From JAAEQG01 sp023133475 (GTDB lineage: Bacteria > Planctomycetota > Phycisphaerae > UBA1845): a stretch of 10,573 nucleotides of DNA. The position numbers and the translations under genes are program-made. The stretch covers positions 1 through 10,573 of the forward strand of contig DAOVLE010000184.1 in the NCBI GenBank assembly GCA_030631415.1, given 5' to 3'. Under the pieces are notes generated by a model. It had not been told where the DNA came from. It searched no databases and saw only the letters and a list, made by a program, of their open reading frames with translations. Positions 7,195 through 10,573 of the stretch are shown piece after piece (the first letter of the stretch is position 1; the number at the start of each line of letters is the position of its first letter).

Positions 7195-8238
7195 TGCGGC
7201 GGAGAATCCACGCCTGATCGCAAGTCGGCTTCTCGTGGTTCCTTGACCGGTAGCGGGTTTGCTCTGCCTTGGATAGTTGGTGTGGTGCTGTTGACTTTGC
7301 TCCCGATGGCGGCGTCCGCTCTTCTGTCGTTTACCAGGTGGGACGGATTGGCCTGGGGCGATATCGAGTGGGTCGGGCTTGGCAACTACCGCCGCCTGGT
7401 GGGCATTGAAGCCGATGTATCGGTGAAAAGTTACGACCCGTGGTATTTCAAGGCCTGCCTTCCGGGCCGACCCGAGGACCCGCTATTTTACCAGGCGGTC
7501 TACAATACAGTATTCTACAGTTTGCTGGCGGTGCCTTGCGGTTTGGCGGCGGCGTTGTTGCTGGCTTTGTTGTTGGACACCCGGCTGCGTGGGATGGCGG
7601 TATTCCGAACGTTGTACTATTTGCCGCACGTTCTCTCCGGCGTCGCCACGGTGATGGTGTGGAGTTGGCTGTTCAATCCCAGGTTCGGCTGGGTCAACGC
7701 GGTGATCCGGGCGTTTTATCGGATGCTCGATCCGGTTCTGCTGGGTATAGGCATGGAGGGCACCGCGGGGTGGCCCACTCCGGACTGGCTCTACTCTTCG
7801 GCGGCTTGCAAGCCTGCCCTGATCATCATGCACATCTGGAGTGCTGGTGGAGCCATGTTGATTTTTCTGGCTGCCCTCCAGTCGATACCAGCCAGTCTGT
7901 ATGAGGCTGCCACGGTGGATGGGGCTGGGCGATGGAGGCGGTTCCGGGCAATCACTCTGCCGCAGATCACCCCGGCGGTCTATTTCAACCTCGTCGTGGG
8001 GATTGTCTATTCCTTGCAGAGCTTCAGCCATGCCTACCTGTTGCGGAACCGCGCCCAGGAAAACGGGTTGTTGTTCTACGTGCTGTACCTCTACCAGTGT
8101 GCTTTCGAGGAGCCGCATCAACTTGGTTACGCATCTGCCATGGCGTGGGCCCTTTTTGCGGTTCTCATGCTGCTGACTCTGCTGGTGGCCCGGTCGAGCC
8201 GATGGTGGGTCCATTACGAAGGCGGAGGTGTGCTGTGA
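7189..8238 (+). CDS. Carbohydrate ABC transporter permease, MalF/UgpA type
   Basis: This is an inner-membrane permease of a binding-protein-dependent sugar importer. The 349-residue protein has TM1 at about 24-47 and a periplasmic stretch to about 98. Further hydrophobic segments lie near 105-130, 140-165, 208-232, 262-280 and 315-335. The EAA loop, which docks onto the ATPase, is clear at 239-262: EAATVDGAGRWRRFRAITLP. ATG 7189 is chosen because TAGGAG (7175-7180) lies eight bases upstream. The insert around 73-100 (SYDPWYFKACLPGRPEDPLF) and the linker near 185-205 look longer than in minimal members; similar insertions occur in the MalF/UgpA group. No ATPase or solute-binding protein is visible. 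The usual partner permease seems to begin at 8235 but is broken. The gene probably belongs with the upstream lipoprotein. The sugar is unknown. Confidence 0.9.
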   Translation: MACGGESTPDRKSASRGSLTGSGFALPWIVGVVLLTLLPMAASALLSFTRWDGLAWGDIEWVGLGNYRRLVGIEADVSVKSYDPWYFKACLPGRPEDPLFYQAVYNTVFYSLLAVPCGLAAALLLALLLDTRLRGMAVFRTLYYLPHVLSGVATVMVWSWLFNPRFGWVNAVIRAFYRMLDPVLLGIGMEGTAGWPTPDWLYSSAACKPALIIMHIWSAGGAMLIFLAALQSIPASLYEAATVDGAGRWRRFRAITLPQITPAVYFNLVVGIVYSLQSFSHAYLLRNRAQENGLLFYVLYLYQCAFEEPHQLGYASAMAWALFAVLMLLTLLVARSSRWWVHYEGGGVL

Positions 8239-8387
8239 GGATGCGGGCGGGCAGTTTAATACGACATCGCCACTTCGGCCCCGAACCCCGCAACAGGAGG
8301 TCGAAAAGGTGGTCCGCAGATCCGACAACCCCCGCCGGGGTCGGGAGTTGCGCTACGCTCGAAATCATCGTCGTAAACTTCCGCTAG
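8235..8387 (+). pseudogene. Probable truncated start of a second (MalG-type) sugar permease
   Basis: GTG 8235 overlaps the TGA of the first permease as GTGA and has GGAGG (8224-8228) six bases upstream, a classic coupled start for the second permease of a sugar ABC operon. The reading frame begins with residues like MRMRAGSLIRH, which resembles the charged N-terminus of MalG-type permeases. It then turns into Arg- and Pro-rich sequence with no membrane segment. It ends at a TAG (8385-8387) supplied by repeat copy B. A full partner would be about 270-300 residues. I infer that the gene was cut by a deletion or by arrival of repeat-bearing DNA somewhere near 8268-8384. A true 50-residue protein is possible but less likely. 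Confidence 0.5.
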
Positions 8388-8496
8388 CGCGACGGAATGC
8401 CTGAAATTACCGCCTTACCCCAGGGCTCGGATCCGCAGACGCCTTGTTGCCTTGTTGCCTCTTGCCTTTACACCACGGGTTTACTGAATGTATACC
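8384..8496. repeat. Dispersed intergenic repeat, copy B
   Basis: CTAGCGCGACGGAAT (8384-8398) matches 7-21 exactly, and the 56-base module at 8441-8496 matches 32-87 with two differences. The spacer between the parts is 42 bases here against 10 in copy A. Sequence after TATACC differs fully from copy A, so the repeat edge is sharp at 8496. Its first bases provide the stop codon of the truncated permease frame. Confidence 0.85.
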
Positions 8497-8638
8497 GCCT
8501 GTTTTGGAACTTCGCATTGTAACCTATTGCGAGACAGTTTGCTGTGGCGTTCGTGGGAGATAAGTGGAGTTGTTGTGTGTGCGATTTGCGTGGTCTAAAC
8601 ACTCTATCAGGAATTAGCATGTCGTATGGATTCGGGAC

Positions 8639-8729
8639 TTTTCCACGTTTTTTCCACGGTTGCCCACAATCCGGTTAGTAACCGGTGCACAAAAAAAAAA
8701 TTAGGCACCTAACTACTTATCGTGCGATA
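8639..8729 (+). promoter_or_regulatory. DnaA-box-like cluster and palindromes; candidate oriC or dnaA control region
   Basis: Three sequences resemble the DnaA box TTWTNCACA: TTTTCCACG (8639-8647), TTTTCCACG (8650-8658) and TTGCCCACA (8660-8668). Their starts are 11 and 10 bases apart, so they lie on one face of the helix. They are followed by the perfect palindrome CCGGTTA-G-TAACCGG (8671-8685), an A10 run (8691-8700), TTAGG-CA-CCTAA (8701-8712) and TATCG-TG-CGATA (8718-8729). Clusters of DnaA boxes beside an AT-rich stretch just before dnaA are typical of bacterial origins and of dnaA autoregulation. None of the boxes is the strict consensus, so origin function is an inference. Confidence 0.55.
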
Positions 8730-8768
8730 GACAGAGAGTTGTTGACAAATTGCACTCAAGTTTTGCCA

Positions 8769-8797
8769 TTGACGAACGTCGTAGTCGGTGGTAAATT
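8769..8797 (+). promoter_or_regulatory. Candidate sigma70-type promoter for dnaA
   Basis: TTGACG (8769-8774) matches five of six bases of the -35 consensus, and TAAATT (8792-8797) matches four of six of the -10 consensus, with ideal 17-base spacing. Transcription would start near 8804, leaving a leader of about 120 bases before the GTG start. The DnaA-box-like cluster lies upstream, consistent with autoregulation. Promoter consensus in the host group is not certain. Confidence 0.4.
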
Positions 8798-8911
8798 TTA
8801 ATCGTTATGTGACGTCCAATTTATCGAAAGCGTTGAAGACCGGGTGGGTCTCACCGCCTTGATGCTCAGTCGGCCGGGACGAAAAGTGCATACAGTGTAA
8901 CGTTGGTTTTA

Positions 8912-8920
8912 TAGGAGGAG
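8912..8920 (+). promoter_or_regulatory. Strong ribosome binding site for dnaA
   Basis: TAGGAGGAG ends six bases before GTG 8927. It is the strongest Shine-Dalgarno in the window and decides the non-ATG start of dnaA. Confidence 0.85.
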
Positions 8921-8926
8921 CTTGCC

Positions 8927-10354
8927 GTGACGACTTGCTCTACGGATGTGGTCTGTCAACTTGAAAACCTCATCGCAAAACAGGTTGGCCCGCAACGTTA
9001 CAATGTGTGGTTCAAGAACGCGACACGGTTCAGCTTTGCCGATGGTTTTGTGAGGATTGGCGTCCCCAACCAGTTCATCGGAGGCTGGCTCGAGAACCAT
9101 TACTCCGGGACCATCCAGAAAGCTGCACGGGAGGTGACCGGCAAGGACCTGGAGGTGGCTTTTGGCATCGACACGGAGTTGGCCCGGTCGTTGCGAAAGA
9201 AGCAGCCGGATTTGCAGGTGGATTACGTCGCCGACAATTCCGATCGGATGGCTCGCCATTGCAAGCAACAGGGTGTTCCGCCTGTGGTTCCCAAGTTGCG
9301 TGGGCGTTTTGACGGCTTTGTGGTTGGCGATTCCAACCGTCTGGCCCACACTACGGCGTTGGCTGTCGCTCGGCACCCCGCAACGCAGTTCAACCCTTTG
9401 TTCATTCATGGTGCGTGCGGATTGGGGAAAACGCACCTGCTCCAGGCGATCCATAATTGCATACATGAAGACAAGCCGGAGTTGACCTGCGTTTGTGTTA
9501 CCGGTGAGGACTTCACTAATCAATTCGTGTACGCGGTGAAGTCCAATGAGCGTGATGCGTTTCGTCACCGTTATCGGCTGGTGGACGTTCTGATAATTGA
9601 CGACATTCACTTTTTGGCTCACAAACGCGCCACGCAAGAGGAGTTTCTGCACACCTTCAATACCATTTCCGAGCACGGGAAACAGGTGGTCATGGCTTCT
9701 GATGCGCATCCCAAGTTGATCGGGCATTTGTCGGAGTCGTTGGTCAACCGTTTCGTGTCGGGCATGGTGGTCAAGATCGATTCACCGGGGAAATCCTTGC
9801 GTGTCGGAATCCTTAAGCAGCGAGTGGAACGGATGAACCGCGCCATCCCCGAGGCGGTTATCGAGTGCATCGCGGAGCGGTTTTCGTCCAACGTTCGCGA
9901 GTTGGAAGGCGCCCTGCTACAGTTGATCGCCATGGCTGAGGTAACTGGAGAGCCACTGACGCCGGCTTTGGCGGACAAGGCCATTGATAACCTTGTCCAG
10001 CATACCCTGCCGGTCTTGCATCTGTCGCACATCGAAGCCATCGTCTCGATCTACTTCGGCCTGGCTCCGGCAGACCTGCACACCTCGCGGAAGCCGCGGA
10101 CCATTGCCCTGGCTCGGGGGATTGTCATGTACCTGGCACGAAAGCACACCAGCATGAGCTACCCGGAGATCGGGCGGCATATGGGAAACAAGAATCACTC
10201 CACTGTAATACTGGCGAACCGGCGCATCGCCAAATACCTCAAAGAGAATAGCCAGGTCTGCTGGACGACCCCATGTGGCGAGAAACAGGCAAGTATCCGG
10301 CAACTCATGCAAGAGTTGGAAGAACAGTTAAGTCAGGCAAACGGTAGTGTGTAG
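8927..10354 (+). CDS. dnaA: Chromosomal replication initiator protein DnaA
   Basis: DnaA binds DnaA boxes at the origin, forms an ATP-dependent filament and opens the duplex for helicase loading. The 475-residue protein starts at GTG behind TAGGAGGAG. Domain I (about 8-85) contains RYNVWFKNATRFSF and WLENHYSGTIQKAA. A short domain II linker runs to about 125. The AAA+ domain III has Walker A GACGLGKTH (162-170), Walker B VLIIDDIHFL (221-230), a sensor I segment VVMASD (254-259), an arginine-finger candidate R275 in LVNRF and sensor II in SNVRELEGAL (321-330). Domain IV (about 363-440) has RKPRTIALARGIVMYLARKH and the box-binding signature NKNHSTVILA. Most DnaA proteins read RDHTTV or RDHSTV here; the N-K-N before HSTV is a variant. 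Walker A has Ala-Cys where Gly-Val or Gly-Pro is more usual. No dnaN follows within the next 219 bases, and a terminator ends the unit. Confidence 0.97.
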   Translation: MTTCSTDVVCQLENLIAKQVGPQRYNVWFKNATRFSFADGFVRIGVPNQFIGGWLENHYSGTIQKAAREVTGKDLEVAFGIDTELARSLRKKQPDLQVDYVADNSDRMARHCKQQGVPPVVPKLRGRFDGFVVGDSNRLAHTTALAVARHPATQFNPLFIHGACGLGKTHLLQAIHNCIHEDKPELTCVCVTGEDFTNQFVYAVKSNERDAFRHRYRLVDVLIIDDIHFLAHKRATQEEFLHTFNTISEHGKQVVMASDAHPKLIGHLSESLVNRFVSGMVVKIDSPGKSLRVGILKQRVERMNRAIPEAVIECIAERFSSNVRELEGALLQLIAMAEVTGEPLTPALADKAIDNLVQHTLPVLHLSHIEAIVSIYFGLAPADLHTSRKPRTIALARGIVMYLARKHTSMSYPEIGRHMGNKNHSTVILANRRIAKYLKENSQVCWTTPCGEKQASIRQLMQELEEQLSQANGSV

Positions 10355-10391
10355 ACAATACGCTCGCTACCGGTACGCCTAGGCGCGGTTG

Positions 10392-10432
10392 CAAGGGGCG
10401 AGGACCCACATGGGTTCTCGCCCCTTGTCTTA
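10392..10432 (+). terminator. Intrinsic-type terminator after dnaA
   Basis: CAAGGGGCGAGGACCCA (10392-10408) pairs with the complementary arm ending CTCGCCCCTTG (10411-10427) through a 17-pair stem including one G-T pair; the innermost pairs probably open to form the loop. The tail TCTTAAT is only partly T-rich. It lies 37 bases after the dnaA stop and suggests that dnaA is transcribed alone. Confidence 0.75.
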
Positions 10433-10488
10433 ATCTGACAACACTAGGTGCCATTTCCGATCAGACAGTTTTGCGTTTCGACGGGTCC

Positions 10489-10573
10489 CGTAGGGTGGGT
10501 GGAACCTGCCGCAGGCAGGTGGAACCCACCACACCGGTTGGTGGGTTCCACCTCGCTCCGCGAGGTTCCACCC
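10489..10573. repeat. REP-like inverted repeat cluster, running off the window end
   Basis: The cluster opens with CGTAGGGTGGGTGG, the reverse complement of the end of the repeat at 4205-4246. GGTGGAACCCACC (10518-10530) and GGTGGGTTCCACC (10540-10552) form a perfect 13-base inverted repeat with a nine-base spacer. Smaller hairpins CCTGC-CGCAG-GCAGG (10505-10519) and CTCG-CTCCG-CGAG (about 10552-10564) sit inside or beside it, and GGTTCCACCC closes the window. No gene is visible between the dnaA terminator and this cluster. It is probably a mobile or REP-like element, cut off by the window edge. Confidence 0.7.

Larger units (their letters stand above)
8388..8926. other. Non-coding interval upstream of dnaA
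   Basis: This 539-base stretch has no credible gene on either strand. It holds the bulk of repeat copy B (to 8496), then 142 bases (8497-8638) in which I see no motif. The DnaA-box-like cluster with palindromes (8639-8729), a promoter candidate (8769-8797) and the dnaA leader follow. Base composition becomes visibly richer in A and T from about 8690 to 8830 than in the surrounding genes. Confidence 0.7.

Noticed and set aside
8322..8344. Hairpin CCGA/TCGG plus CCCC/GGGG as a terminator after the permease
   Set aside because: The stem has a three-base bulge and is followed by GAGTTGCGCT with no T run, so an intrinsic terminator is not supported.
7..8496. Composite transposon bounded by copies A and B
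   Set aside because: The copies are short, contain no transposase frame and lack defined terminal inverted repeats. Only the bracketing itself is supported.
8742..8747. TTGACA as the -35 box of the dnaA promoter
   Set aside because: No acceptable -10 element lies 16-18 bases downstream; the pair TTGACG/TAAATT further on fits better.

Overview
The window carries five protein genes, all on the + strand, in GC-rich DNA dense with short dispersed palindromic repeats. The gene set is a specialised NusG paralogue, a Gram-negative-type RND pump, a very large DUF4091/CBM9-like lipoprotein, a sugar ABC permease and dnaA. Together with the DnaA signature NHSTV, this suggests a Gram-negative environmental bacterium, perhaps in the Planctomycetes/PVC group. 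That placement is an inference; no rRNA or other decisive marker is present.

Layout. Bases 1-314 hold a dispersed repeat (copy A, 7-87), a CTCTGCG-type repeat and two overlapping, mutually exclusive hairpins (177-234). They lead into a NusG/RfaH-like gene (about 315-899). Eight bases later an AcrB/HAE1-type RND transporter begins (908-4072), so the two are probably co-transcribed. A 186-bp gap with a REP-like palindrome separates this pair from a lipoprotein gene (4259-7102) with a DUF4091 domain and a CBM9-like C-terminus. Next comes a MalF/UgpA-type sugar permease (7189-8238). The junction between these two contains a 37/38-bp direct duplication around a 34-bp insert with a perfect hairpin, which creates an 18-codon minigene. 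A second permease appears to start at 8235 (GTGA overlap, strong Shine-Dalgarno) but loses any permease-like sequence after about ten codons and ends inside repeat copy B (8384-8496). Copies A and B therefore bracket the four-gene block.

Bases 8497-8926 form an AT-richer control region. It has three DnaA-box-like sequences about one helical turn apart, three small palindromes, an A10 tract and a plausible promoter, and it leads into dnaA (8927-10354) behind a strong Shine-Dalgarno. This looks like an origin of replication or a dnaA autoregulatory region. A long hairpin terminator follows dnaA, then REP-like inverted repeats run to the window end. dnaN does not follow within the window.

Functionally, the lipoprotein and permease suggest carbohydrate binding, processing and uptake, but the substrate-binding protein, the ATPase and an intact second permease are missing. 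The RND pump lacks a visible adaptor or outer-membrane partner. I found no clearly new defence or mobile system. The main anomalies are the repeat-bracketed block, the duplication/insertion at 7086-7194, the broken permease start and the competing hairpins before the NusG paralogue.
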